This document shows, in pieces, positions 1-11,318 of a DNA stretch of 64,000 nucleotides. Numbering within the stretch: the first letter of the stretch is position 1; each line of letters starts with the position of its first letter. The notes beneath the pieces are model-generated. The model ran no database searches. It had not been told where the DNA came from and saw only the letters and a program-made list of their open reading frames with translations. The translations under genes were made by a program, and so were the position numbers. The DNA is from Cymbidium sinense (Eukaryota; Streptophyta; Magnoliopsida; Asparagales; Orchidaceae): positions 57,484,266 to 57,548,265 of the forward strand of contig CM038222.1 in NCBI GenBank assembly GCA_021442155.1. Direction: 5' to 3'.

Positions 1-1515
1 TGTACCTAGGACGCTCTAAGGTATGCACCAACTCTAGACAGTCGACTATCATAGGAGAAGGCTATGAAACTGGGGCTCAGTTCTACAATACTAAAACCAC
101 TGCCATCAACTCCTTAATTTTTCTTCCCCATCTTATCAATGTGAGCATCCCTATGTTTGCGCTGGTGGAGGAGGTCTTGAGTCTAGTGAGAAGTGTCACC
201 TTCCTCGAGCATAATACCATCCATTCTAAGCTGATCCCACTATAAGGATCCCTGTGTATCAACCATGTGATCTTCATCTATGTCATACAACATGTCATCC
301 TCATTAGGATCGAAGCTGACTCTATCCTCCTCCTGATCTAAATGGTCACTCCCAATAATTCATCTTTTCTTGGCAAAGTAGTCTGCTAATATGCCATCTA
401 TTGATTGGACTGCTATGCTTAGTTGGACCAGGAAGAATACCAACTGACTGCTAGCCATAGGAATGTGCTTCTACGCCTCTATGCAATAGACACAACCTAC
501 TATCAATACTTCCTCGCTGAGAGGATCAATTGTCATGGGGACTATGTCTATGTTCACTCTCCTCTTTATCTCTGTCTGTTATGGAGGTGGTGCGATGACG
601 ATGCTCTTGGGTTGCCACTCCTTCACCACAGTTGAGGTAGAGGGTTGAGCAGAAGAGCTCGATCTCATCTCAACAAGTGGAATGGATGGAGCAAGTTCCT
701 TGGGCCGTAACCAGATCACCAGTGGGGATGGTCTCTCCCTGAATGGGGGCTTCTGAATCTTGGCGTGGGTGGTTGATGCTGTAAGATGAATGGGTGATGG
801 TGGATGGCGAGGGGAGCAGTATGATGGCAAAATTGACTATCCCTCAACTTGAGATGTCCTCCTACAGTGGATTATGCCAATAAGAACAATGTTGTCTGAA
901 TGATTGTCCCTGACATAGCGACGATCAAGAAAATCCATCAGAGCGGAGGTTGTCGACTGCCTGGCACACCTCCATCACTCTCTACTGCCTGCATGGGCAG
1001 ATAATCGAGCCTCCATAGCTATTTCTCTATGGATCTGACCCCTAACGCTCATAGGGATCATGGATCATAAGTCAAACATGGTGCCAGACTCTGAGTGTCC
1101 ATAAACTCTGCTAACCTGGCGTAGAACAGTCTTAAGTCTGGCATATGGCCTCCTATGCTCCCTAGCTAGTGTATCATAGTATGCTAGTGGTGGAGGAGAT
1201 GCTGGGATCCTCCGGTAATCTTCCTCTTCATCTAAGGCCGAAAGGGAGTGAAACCTACTGCCACTTAAAAGTGGAGAGGTCTCACGAGGAGAACCCTCCT
1301 TAGTTATATGGGAAGTAGCATCAAGCTCTAGCGCCGCTCATGATTCGCTAATCTTTTGATTTTATTACATGTTGCAGTGAGCAAAGTGAGTGAGTCGGAA
1401 CCTACCTTGAAGGTGGGGGAAACTATCTCAAAAGCTAAGATAGCCTTCCCCTTTGGGGTAACCAAAGAGGAGGTAGTAGCTCTCAATGGAGCTATAGCAA
1501 GGGCAACTGAATGGG
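1..1515 (-). pseudogene. Decayed antisense ORF, distal part (Tat/Ogre-type extra ORF?)
   Basis: Read on the minus strand, one frame runs from about 1310 to position 1 with only about ten stops in over 430 codons, far fewer than AT-rich noncoding DNA should give. A second frame covers 1515 to about 1330, so one frameshift lies near 1310-1330. The translation looks protein-like: it has acidic stretches (SALDEEEDYRRIPASPPP; SFDPNEDDMLYDIDEDH), a Ser/Pro-rich middle (KELAPSIPLVEMRSSSS) and a short basic patch. No catalytic motif or zinc knuckle is visible and I do not recognise the protein. The proximal part is at 9222-9531, on the other side of the solo LTR. The ORF runs opposite to the plus-strand A LTR that follows at 9646. 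That matches the known antisense extra ORFs between pol and the 3' LTR in Tat-lineage elements. A gag-like ORF of a minus-strand element is the main alternative. The 3' end lies beyond the window. Confidence 0.6.
1511..1515. repeat. Target-site duplication ATGGG, left copy of B1
   Basis: ATGGG directly precedes the LTR start TGCTG and is repeated exactly at 9217-9221 after the LTR end CACCACA. Five bases is the usual duplication length for Ty3/gypsy elements. Confidence 0.92.
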
Positions 1516-1859
1516 TGCTGACCTCATTTTTAGGATGAGCTCTCAACCCCTCCATCTTAGACATAGGACCACTCTTAAATTTTAAGAGACCCTTAGCCTT
1601 AAGATAAATCTAGTGATTAGGTGGACACTCAACCTAACCCTAGAGACTTATAAGAGTTAGCTATATGAATAGGTCATGCCTTAGGGGTGTTAGAAAAATT
1701 TGCTTACCCTATAGCTTGAACCACATTCATCACTTCCTTCCTTCAAGTCAAACTCCAATTTAAATCAACATAAAACCTAAATCAATTCCAGCCTAATTGA
1801 TTTTCTCCAAACTCAAATCAATGCCACATGATTGACCCATGATTGAAATCCATGATTGA

Positions 1860-2210
1860 AATTCCAAGTTCAAAATCCTTCTTAAGTCCTTAATTCCCTC
1901 TTAAGGACTTTGCCTAAATCATCTTCAAATCAATTCACATTCATAAAACTTTCTCTTAACTCATTTATATTCTCATTTATATACACATATATAAATGAAA
2001 TATAAATTCAAATCAATTAAACTAAAACCAAAAGTCTAATCCAAATTCATAAATCTTTCCTAAGTCACTTTGATTCTCTCTTAAGGACTTAGCCTAGATC
2101 ATGTTCAAATCACTTAAAACTTATGAAATTTTTGCATAACCCATTTATATTCTCATTTATATTCACATATATAAATGGAATATAAATTCAAATAACCAAA
2201 ACCAACTACA
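1860..2210. repeat. Two tandem AT-rich repeats of about 180 bp inside LTR B1
   Basis: Two copies of a 48-bp AT-rich core, built from CATTTATATTC and ATATAAATGAAATATAAA, sit at 1962-2009 and 2142-2189, 180 bp apart. Each is followed or preceded by similar text about 'aagtccttaa'. The core is imperfectly self-complementary. LTR B3 has three copies (34995, 35160 and 35340), so copy number varies between LTRs of the same subfamily. Confidence 0.75.
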
Positions 2211-2529
2211 AAAATCAAACTCAAATTCAATCAAAATCATACCTAAGCATTTCAAGTCAAATTCTTGAGCTTAGCCAAATTAACTTCAAATCAAGTCAAA
2301 CTCTTGATTTTTCTTCATGATTAAAGCAATCCTTCAATCATGAATCCAAGTATAAATACAAAATTCAATCACTTAGCCAAAACTCTATTCAAAAATCAAG
2401 CCAAAATACATTTCATGTTCACCCTTTGAACTTGAAATTATCAAATGAATCAAAACCCATTTGACTTCAAACCACTTACAAATGGATTTATATTTCAATC
2501 ATAATTCTGTATGTGAGTTCAATCAAACT

Positions 2530-3550
2530 CAAATCATGCTTTGACCAAGTCATTTGACTCACTTAGGCTCACTTGACCTAAAGTGACCTAAAGTACCCTT
2601 ATGAGCTAAATTCTAATCCTAACTAAATTGGATTGAATCAAATTCACCTAAGCCTCTCATCATAATCAACAATCATCATGAGATGATCAATAACTCAAAT
2701 TGGGTGAAACCAAGCCAAACCTAAGGGTTGACCAAGTCAACACTTAGCCAAAATGAAATTCAACATAGCCAAAATCCACCATGGGCCAAATTGATTGAAA
2801 CCAATTATCTAAGTTCATTGATGATCAATGTTTGAACTTGACCAAGTCAACATTTGAGCCTTATCTAGCCCAATTGGCCACTTGACCCAAGTTGACCCAA
2901 CTTGACCTAAAAAGTCAAAATAAATTAAAACTTGATCTAAGCTAAATTGATTGAAACCAATAGGTTATGTTCATTCTAAATCACTTGTTGAACTTGACCA
3001 ATGCCTCAATTGGCCAACTAGACATAACCTAGCCCAATTGACCTTGAACCCCACTTGACCTAAAGGGTCATATTGAGCCAAATTAAAACTTAACCAAAAT
3101 TGATTGGAAACAAAGATACCAATCCCTTTCATATGAACAACCAAACCTAAACCTACCCATGACCTGACTCAAATAGGTCAAATGGGTCAAATTGGTCAAC
3201 TTGACCCATTTGACCTAAACGAAATCATATGAACCAAATTTAGACCTAAACCAAATTGAATCAAACCAAAGCCACCAAAATATTTCAAATGGTCATATGA
3301 ACTTGACCCAACCATTGGTTTGACCCTATTTGACCATTTGGTTAACTTGACCCAAGTTGACTAATTTTGACCTAAATGGGTCAACATGAGCCAAATCACA
3401 TCAAACTAACTCCAAATTCATTGAAACTTGGCTAAACCTATTTTATCACCATATAAAACATACCCAAATAGAAATCAAGGTCAAATGACCATTTTACCCC
3501 TAGGCCATAGGATAAATTTTGGCCAATTCCACTTGGAATTTGGTCAAATC
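2530..3550. promoter_or_regulatory. Dense array of W-box-like TTGAC(C/T) motifs in LTR B1
   Basis: By eye I count about 28 TTGACC, TTGACT, GGTCAA or AGTCAA hexamers in about 1 kb, on both strands. Chance would give only one or two. TTGAC(C/T) is the core W-box bound by plant WRKY transcription factors. The block lies in the 5' third of the LTR, where U3 enhancers are expected. Equivalent blocks occur in every LTR here. It may instead simply be an old tandem expansion of a TTGACCYAA-like unit, so function is inference. Confidence 0.6.
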
Positions 3551-3847
3551 CTCTTCATACCCACTTAGCACTCTCTTAGTAAATCAAGTGAACACTAGGA
3601 AGTGTGGTGCACCCAACCCAAAGGGTTTGGGTCAGCCCAATCTAACCTAATGGCCAAACTGACCACATGCCTTGAAATGGCCACATGGGAATCATGCCTC
3701 CACTTAGTTTAAGCATATGAGGAGTTCACTATTCCACTCATTTAGACAAACCGAATTCAATGACTCATCTAATATCCTAACAAACTGACTAAATCATGGC
3801 AATTGATCAAAAATGATAAGATCTTATTTGGTCATCCGATTGCCAAA

Positions 3848-3866
3848 GGGGGAGATATACTCCCCC
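3848..3866. repeat. Conserved palindrome GGGGGAG-ATATA-CTCCCCC
   Basis: Two perfect 7-bp arms enclose ATATA. The same element recurs at the matching LTR position in B3 (33483-33501), the C 5' LTR (49336-49352), the C 3' LTR near 60192 (one arm changed) and, diverged, in the A LTR near 11290. Such conservation in decaying LTRs suggests a former promoter or structural role, which is unproven. Confidence 0.65.
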
Positions 3867-4495
3867 TAATTCAATTCAAACTTGACATTCCTCAATTTGA
3901 TTGAACCTAGGGAAGTCAGAGAAGCAATTCCTCATCCTCCCCATGTTTCTTAGAGTGAAATCAAACTTCTTCGCCTCAGTTTTCACAGTGTGAAAATAGG
4001 GGAGCTCCATCGAAAACCAAATTCTCTCCACACTCAAAACCAGTGCAATTCTCTTTGCACACTCCCTTAGGGACACCAATCGAACTCACCCAACCTCTTT
4101 CCTAAGTTCCTAAGGAAAGGGAGGAGCCAACTTGATCAAGATCAAGCTCAAGGAAAAGGGGAGTTGATCCATAGAAGCTTCCACTCAATTTCAAGAGCTC
4201 AAATCTTCAGCAAAGCTTCGTCTCAACTAGATGAAGCTTCTCCAATGGAATTGAGAGCCAGTGAACACCTTCGATGAGGTTAGCCATTTTTTGAGCTTAA
4301 TCTAGCTATGGTTCAGAGCTTTGTCAAGTTAATCTTAATTCATTAGAATTTTAGCCATTAAATGTTATCTAGGTTGCATGTTGATGGTGTGGGTTGAGTT
4401 TCATTCCAATTCGAGCTCAATCGAGCTCGGATCATGGCTTCAAACATGGACGGTCTCCATGGCTCACAGAGAGCGGCAAGGATGAATCTCTGGCC

Positions 4496-4522
4496 ATCCA
4501 TCCGTGTGTTTTGGATGGATGA
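4496..4522. repeat. Inverted repeat CATCCATCC...GGATGGATG
   Basis: Nine-base arms with a 9-nt spacer sit in the GC-richer centre of LTR B1. Similar arms occur in the other B LTRs near 20554 and 32825, so this is part of the shared central module. Confidence 0.6.
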
Positions 4523-4619
4523 TCGATATTAAAATACGTAATATCCATATTTTCCTCCCTTAGATCCGTGGCTTTAATCTCAACCGTCCGATCCTTGATT
4601 GGATGCTGAGGACAAAGCT

Positions 4620-4647
4620 CGTAGCACTACTGCCAGGTAGTGCTACG
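4620..4647. repeat. Perfect 11-bp hairpin CGTAGCACTAC/GTAGTGCTACG
   Basis: Eleven perfectly paired bases enclose a 6-nt loop (TGCCAG). It lies about 35 bp before the first CACGTG box in LTR B1. I did not find it in the other LTR copies, so it may be a local gain in this copy. Confidence 0.65.
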
Positions 4648-4680
4648 ATGTGACGGGTTAAATACCCAGTCCCGTCGCAT

Positions 4681-4717
4681 CACGTGTAAAGCGCATGCTG
4701 CGTCAATGGCTCACGTG
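4681..4717. promoter_or_regulatory. Two CACGTG (G-box) motifs
   Basis: CACGTG occurs at 4681-4686 and 4712-4717, the second as CACGTGG. G-boxes bind plant bZIP and bHLH factors. In other LTRs the same place reads CACATGG or CATGTGG within a larger palindrome (32617-32674, 50157-50210), so the boxes are part of a conserved inverted repeat. Confidence 0.5.
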
Positions 4718-7490
4718 GCGCTGATGGGATTAATAATATAATTAGGGAATAAATAATTTCTAATTGATCACCAAATCTTCTAAAATTCATATCTAATGTA
4801 TAAAAATTAGAAAAATATAAAATAAACTACATATGAAAGATAATTGAACATAGAATATTTGAAAATTAATTTCAATGGATTTTGAGCAGTATTTTTCTCT
4901 GAATTTAGGTTTTATTGGGATTATTAATTTACTAATTACCCGTTAATTACTCTTATGATTAATCCCAAACTTTTAGTTCTTAATTAGTGGGATGACTTCT
5001 ACCTCCCATAATTTTATTGGGATTTATTGGTGGCTTAATTAAGGGAATTGTTAATTCTTTCCTTAATTACTCCCTTAATGTAATTAAGTTTAAGTTTAAC
5101 CCTCTGATTGATTCAATTAAGTTTTAATTAGAAAATAATTTTGGGGTACTTTCCTTGAGATATTCCCTAAACTCCCTTCTCTTTCTTAATCCATCCTTAA
5201 TTAAGGGTTAATTCACTAATTACCCCTTAATTAATTTCATAAAATTCTAAAACTTTCTAGAACTCAATTAATATATTTTGGATAGATGCTTAGGTGTTTT
5301 AGAGCTAAAGTGCATTAAGGAAATCAAAATCCAACTCAAATGTGTGAGAGGGGTTATGAAATTACTTAAGTTAAACCCCTTAGTTTAATTAATCATTAAT
5401 CATGAGCTAAATTGCATTAGGTCCCATTTATTCTTAGGTTCATTGCAAATTTAAGTTCCTTGTGAGATTTTATGCCATCTCATTAGCTCATAATTATTTG
5501 ATTAGATATGCTAAGGTGGTATAGGTAAGGGGTAATTAACATGCTTAATTCATACCTTAACTTAATCAAAATATAAAATGGATCTAATCATCTAAAGATT
5601 AAACTTTATTATTATACACATGTGGGAATGGGTTAAGAACATCAAACTCATCTCACATTTCTCAAATTAAATCAAACTAAAAAAAAACCAAACTTTCTTT
5701 AAAAATAATTTGATTTTCTTTAAGCTTTCTTATTTCATAAGATTGTCTTTAGGAATTAATTAGGGTGAATGTGTTTACATGCTTTCATCATTTTAGTTCC
5801 TTCCCAACATGCTAAATGTGTATGTCATATGAATTTCATGCATTCATTCTTTTCAAAAATCAAAATGAAAGTGAAATGTTTCTTTTATGTCAAATTGCAT
5901 GTTTTGGCTAAATAGAAATATGATTGGCTATTATCACTATTAAATCCAAATTATTTTCAAAATATATGAATTAATTACCAAAACTGAAAGTGTGTTACTT
6001 ATATTTTATTTATAAGCTTGCATGTGAGTAAAATATAAGGATGTGTTTAGTGTAGTTTTCCTTCTCCCCTCTTTTAGTATAGTTTTGAATAGGATTTGGT
6101 AAAGCGTCTAGTTCATTTGAAAAGAAACTAACACTTGCCTAATTCCATTTTCTATTCATTCCTATGGTATTAGTTAAGAAGGATATCTACACTAGCCTAT
6201 GTAAATTGCATAAACAAAATAAACAATCAAGTACAAACTTTTGCATCTGTCTTTTTCATTTATTTCTTTTGTACATATGCTTGTATTTAAGGAAAGTGGT
6301 ATATTAGTCTGAACAACCTTGGGGCTGCAAGGCTTTAAGTAGCCCTAAGTAGGTCTAGTATCTTACACCCATGGTTAACAATGGTTTCGTAATCACTTAT
6401 GCCTTTCATACGTTCATGTAAAAATTGGATAAGAAACCCCTTTTCTACTTAATGAAAATCATGCATCATAAGCACTCAAATTTTCTTAAGTAAACAACTT
6501 AGCATTCATTATAAAATGTGTTAAACATTCTCATTTGTATGTATAGATATGCTTAAAATTCATTCATATGCACTTTATACATGTTGGAAAAGAATGAAAG
6601 TGATGTATGCTTTGTGAATTTAGTTCACTTTACTTAATCTTAAAATGCATTTCTTTTTTGAATAAGTTTGTTTAGAATTGATCTAAACTTAGGATTAACT
6701 AAAACACATAATAAAATATTCACTAAATAAAACTAAATATGAATTTACTTCAGAAATTACTTAAGGCAGGGGAGGAAAGAGAAGTTCTCTTCTCTTGCCC
6801 TCTCTTTAAAACTTTGTAATTAATTGTAGCATTCATTCAAAATAAATAAAAAAACAAAATAAAATCAACCCAAATCAGTAAAATAGCTTAGATAAAATCA
6901 TCCTCTAAGTTGAACATTTTCATATTTAGAAAATACAAACCCTAAAGCCATAGTTAAGCGTACCACACAAACCCTCTAAAGCACACACGTTAGATTAAGT
7001 AACTGCTTCTAGGTTTAGGTTAGGGCAGTGCATGGTTTGATGTTTGCTTTTGTTTTAAAATATATGTTTTAGTCTGGATGTTAGGGTGAATGTGTGTATA
7101 ATGAATGGTAGGATGATTTAGTCTAATCATTATTTTATGTAGGGGATTGTGCTTAAGGGGTGCTGTAATTTTAAAAAATATATATAACTGCCTTTGCTGT
7201 GTAGCTGCTCATACCCTTAAACATAATATAATAGGTCAGGTGGACTTAGTCACCCATGTGTGGGATGATAAGTCCAACATATATGCTTAGGATTTGTGTG
7301 GTTTGTTTAGCTAATCTTTATTTTACAGGTGTTAGCTAGATTTACTTTTTCTTTTCACGTATTTTTGCAATTAAGATTTTGGAATATTTGTTATGGGGGA
7401 TTAGGATGAGCATTGGTCATAAGATCTCATCTTATGCACTATGTGAAGCTTTTGAAGCAACCACCTTCCAACCATCTAAAAGAAGGAACC

Positions 7491-7570
7491 AAAAAAGAAA
7501 GAAGGAAAGAAAAAGAAAGAAGAAAAGAAAAAGAAAGAAGAAAAGAAGAATGAAGAAAAGAAGCTTGAAG
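7491..7570 (+). repeat. GAA/AAG-rich polypurine tract in LTR B1
   Basis: Sixty bases (7491-7550) are all purine, followed by a nearly pure purine tail. The tract gives a spurious Lys/Arg-rich reading frame in all frames. Polypyrimidine counterparts lie at the same LTR place in minus-oriented B2 (about 17508-17560) and B3 (about 29755-29830), so it belongs to subfamily B. Confidence 0.75.
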
Positions 7571-9216
7571 ACCCCCCCATAATAGTGAATTCCTTGCTTA
7601 ATTATACTTAATTCATTTGTAATCTAGGTTGTATAAGGGTAGAGCTCAGCTACCTAATTTGTTTTAGGGTTTGTGCGGTGGTGCCCGACCACAAATGGCC
7701 TCTTATGCTTTTGTGTTAGCTTTATAAATTGATTGATGATTTGTTTAGCTTATGAATTAAGTTGGCATCATTTTCTTAGTTTCTTCTTTGCATGATGTAT
7801 GGCCTGGATGTGGATTAAGCTCTTAGGAAAATATAAATCTTCTACCAAATTAATCGATTCAAACTAAAATAAAGAATTCATAACCTCATCTAATGCTTAG
7901 GCTAAAAATCAAGATAAAAGAATTAACAATCCCTTAGCTGGATGAGTATTTCTTTTATAACATCATGCATAAATGCATATTTTTTTCACTCTTGATTGGA
8001 GGGCTTCCACCTTTTCCAGATAAATTTGGCTTGACCTTTGAGAGCCATGGTGAAAACACACCTCCTCCTTTCTGATTGATTTTGACCAATAATCTTACTT
8101 CTCATGCATTAGGCATATGAATCCTATAAGCTTGAGTCAAATGATTGACCAAAAAAATAAAAATAACACATAAATAATTTGCATTAGATTTAGATAATTT
8201 GAAGCATGCCCCTTACATGATCTAGTCTCTTTAGAGAGTGAGTTTAAGGACTTAGTCTCTTTCTAAATAAATAATAGCCTAGCCATCTTGCATAAAGCAT
8301 ATGACTTGCCTACATGAATTTAAAATTGCAGGAGTAGTTAGTTGGCAGCCACCCCCAGACAGTTGTAAGTACAAGTAGTCGAGTGGTTTGTCCTCTCTTG
8401 TGGAGGCAAACCAAATACCCATTTTTCACCTTAGATTTAGGTCATGCTTTTGGCCCTCGCTAAAGCTCCTTGGATTTAGGTTCTGTGGTTGCTTCTCTAT
8501 GGATCATAAGCATAAATCCTCACCTTTTAGGCATTTCCATAATCTTGTGTTGTGGAATCATAAGCCCTAAATTTCTAATAAAAAATTTAACTCAAACAAA
8601 TTAAATTAATTTCAAAAAATAAAGCCCAACCATATGATAGTTTGATATGCTTGCTAGGTTTCCTAGCTTCATAAGCATCTCCTACATATATTCCTTTGGC
8701 TTCAATAATAACTCTCTTTGTTTGATCAATTCCATTTGAGCTTCTAAGATAAACTAATCAATTGATAGTCTTACCTATTGAAATCTTTGGAGATACTGAT
8801 CATTTACCTTAATCGAGAGTATTCTTTAAAGATCTCATTCCTTAGGATGTAATTAACTATGGGGGTTTGCCCCTGTAGGGAACTTAACAAACTTGATTTA
8901 AACTAAACCCTACTTTACTTTTCCATGTAAAGTAGAGGAAAATCTTTGGCACACATGCAGACCCATTGTCCTTAGGAGTCCTTGTTGATATGATTAGGTC
9001 CATTGTTGAGTGGTGATTTCTATCTTTTGAGATAGTACATCTCTCCTCAATATCATACCCGATCACCCTCAATAAGAACATATGCAGATCTACGTAGTGT
9101 CAAAAATTGCATAAAAAGGAGATGTATATTTCTATCTTCATTTTATCCTACATAAAGTGAAGATGGAAGTATATTATCCTTTAGAAATTTCTTCTACTTA
9201 TGAAAATTTCACCACA

Positions 9217-9221
9217 ATGGG
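9217..9221. repeat. Target-site duplication ATGGG, right copy of B1
   Basis: This is an exact copy of 1511-1515. With one copy removed, the antisense ORF reads in frame across the junction. Confidence 0.92.
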
Positions 9222-9531
9222 CAAGTACTGAAATAACTGGTACTGACATTGACACTGAATGAGGTGTGGGAACCACCATGACTTTCTTCTTTAATGAGGG
9301 AAACTCAAAATCAGATGGGATATCCAAGTAGATGAGTGGCGTCTATCCGACCACCTCTTCCCTGCTAATGGTTGTGAGGGTTGTCCCCTCACAAGTAATC
9401 TGGAGCCCCTCAAATCCATGACCAAAGTAAATCAGGTGTGCAACATCAGTCACGGTGAGATTGGTCTAATCCAAGGCCATATCTACACTAGAAGGGAAAT
9501 AGAAGTTGAAATTACTAGGAGCCAAGATCAT
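9222..9531 (-). pseudogene. Decayed antisense ORF, proximal part with candidate start
   Basis: A minus-strand ATG at 9529-9531 opens a frame (MILAPSNFNFYFPSS...) that reaches the solo-LTR junction with two internal stops. If the B solo LTR (1516-9216) and one copy of its TSD are removed, the frame continues without a shift (...VPVISVLAH | SVALAIAPLRATTSS...) into the segment ending at 1515. This supports both the solo-LTR call and the reality of the ORF. The start is the first ATG after the A LTR edge, about 115 bp from it. Together the two parts give about 608 codons with roughly 12 stops and one frameshift. Function is unknown. Confidence 0.6.
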
Positions 9532-9645
9532 TGCACTGACTGGGGGCTAAAAAGGTTGACTGTATTGAAATCACTATATTTGTTGAAACATAATTGAGTT
9601 AGACCCTTGCCTTGATGTTCGCCTTCAATCATTGACTTTTATACT
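9532..9645. other. Spacer between antisense ORF and plus-strand A LTR
   Basis: This stretch of about 115 bp is the internal sequence next to the A LTR start. A polypurine tract would be expected against a 3' LTR, but the last 40 bases are pyrimidine-rich and mixed. The nearest purine-rich string (TGGGGGCTAAAAAGG) is about 90 bp upstream. No other signal is seen. Confidence 0.4.
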
Positions 9646-10639
9646 TTTTGATCTCACTTTTGGAGTGAGTTCTCAACTTCCTCATCATAGATCTAGAACT
9701 CTTATAGACACTAAGAGATCCTTATTCTTAAGACACTTCTAGTGATTAGGTGAACACTTAACCTAAGTCTAGACACTTAGAAGAGTTAGCTACTAGAATA
9801 GGTTGTGCCCTAGGGACTTAAGAAGACTTGCCTACCCTATAACCTAAACCCAATCCATACTTTTCTTCTCAAACCAAACCTCAAATTCATACCAAAATAA
9901 AGCCAAGTTTCCAAGACTCATAGTCAATCTCATGATCAAATTCAAGGTCAAAACTTTTTCATAAAACCTCATGATTGAAGTCAGAACACTTTCTATGCCC
10001 TTTGATTTCATCTTATGGACCTAGCCTTAAACAAATTCAAATCAATCCCAATTCATTTGATTTTCTTAAATATTAATTCAATCTTTCAATCAAACTATCA
10101 GATTTCAATTCAAATCCAACTTCAAATGATTCAATCCCATGATCAAATCTAACCTCAACCAAAATTCCTTCTAAGCCCTTTTGACCTACATCCATGAGCT
10201 TGGTCAAATTTGCTACCAAATCACTCCATACTCAAGTGATTTTCTCATGAATCATTTAGATCTTCATTTATATTCCCAAATATAAATGAAATATAAATTC
10301 AAATAGCCAAAACTAAATCCAAAATCAAACCAAAATCTAATTTATACCCTTTAACCCAATTCCTTGAACTTGGCCAAATCCTATCCTAATCAAATAAAAA
10401 CCAATGGAGTTTCTCTTGAATCAATTATTCTTTCAATAATCTATCCAAATATAAATGAAATCTACAATTATCAAGCCAAATCAAAATCAACTCAAGTCAA
10501 ACCCAACCTAGCCCATTTTACTTGAAATATTCAGATGAGCCAAAACTCATTTGAACCCAAACTAGCCAAATTGCAACCTAAAATAAATTGATTGAAACCA
10601 ATGGCTCAAGTTCATTTCAAATTGATTATTGAACTTGAT

Positions 10640-11060
10640 CAAAGCCTTAATTGAGCCCAATTTGACCAATTGGTCGACCTAACTCAACTTAGCCCAAATT
10701 GACCTTAAGGGTCAAATCAATCTAAAACCCAATCAAGTCTAAATTGAAGTTAACAAATGTATACAATATATTCCAAATGATCAACCAAATCCAAACCAAG
10801 CCATGATTCAAGCCAATTTGGTCAATTGGGTCAAATTGATCAACTTACCCAAATTGACCTAAAGGATCAAATTGGTCAAAATCTAAATTTAATCCAAATT
10901 AAACCAAATTGATTAAAACCAATTGATCCAAGATACTCCAAATGATCATTTAAACTTGACCCAACTCTTGGTTTGATCCAATTTGATCAATTGGTCAACC
11001 TAACTCAATTTGACCCAATTTGGCCCAAATGGGTCAAATTGACCCAAATTAAACCAAATG
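10640..11060. promoter_or_regulatory. TTGACC/GGTCAA cluster in plus-strand A LTR
   Basis: A run of TTGACC, GGTCAA and TTGACCAATTGGTCGACC-like strings lies at the same LTR position as the block in B1. It is a W-box-like cluster, shorter than in subfamily B. Confidence 0.5.
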
Positions 11061-11290
11061 CACTCCAAATGACATGAAATTTGGTCCAACTCACTTTTGA
11101 CTCATTTAAAATCTATTCAATTTAAATTCAATGCCAAATGACCACCTTGCCCTTGGTTCAAGGGCATCCCATGAGAAAAGACACTTTCCTAAGTGATCAT
11201 TTATCTTCCTTGGCCACTTGGCACTCATCCATTGGTCCGCATAGGCACTAAGAACACTGATCATCTGACCCAAGAGGTGGTTGGGGCAGC

Positions 11291-11318
11291 TATCACTCAT
11301 GGGGAGGTGAATTCTCCT
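11291..11318. repeat. Inverted repeat, A-subfamily version of the GGGGGAG palindrome
   Basis: GGGGAGGTGA faces TCACCTCTCCC across a short AT centre, at the LTR position of the GGGGGAG-ATATA-CTCCCCC palindrome in B and C. Confidence 0.5.

Larger units (their letters stand above)
1516..9216 (+). mobile_element. Complete solo LTR, subfamily B, plus orientation (B1)
   Basis: This 7,701-bp LTR starts TGCTGACCTCA and ends ATTTCACCACA. It is flanked by a perfect 5-bp duplication, ATGGG, at 1511-1515 and 9217-9221. There is no PBS on its right or polypurine tract on its left, and the antisense ORF frame resumes across it, so it is a solo LTR left by LTR-LTR recombination. In order it holds: a conserved edge module (1516-1740); two about 180-bp AT-rich repeats; a TTGACC-rich block (2530-3550); a GGGGGAG/CTCCCCC palindrome (3848-3866); a GC-richer centre with hairpins and two CACGTG boxes (4380-4740); TTAATTAA-rich DNA; a 60-bp pure purine tract (7491-7550); and a conserved distal module (7620-9216). 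The short ORFs inside it show no protein-like features. Confidence 0.93.

Noticed and set aside
1..1515. CACTA or MULE transposase remnant
   Set aside because: I saw no terminal inverted repeats or transposase motifs, and the segment joins directly to an A LTR after 9222.
7379..7582. Small Lys/Arg-rich ORF
   Set aside because: It is a translation of the GAA-rich tract in LTR B1; the same tract in B2 and B3 does not keep the frame.
1516..9216. Reading this LTR as the 3' LTR of the element at 1-1515
   Set aside because: A perfect 5-bp duplication flanks it and the antisense ORF continues on the far side, so it is a later solo insertion.
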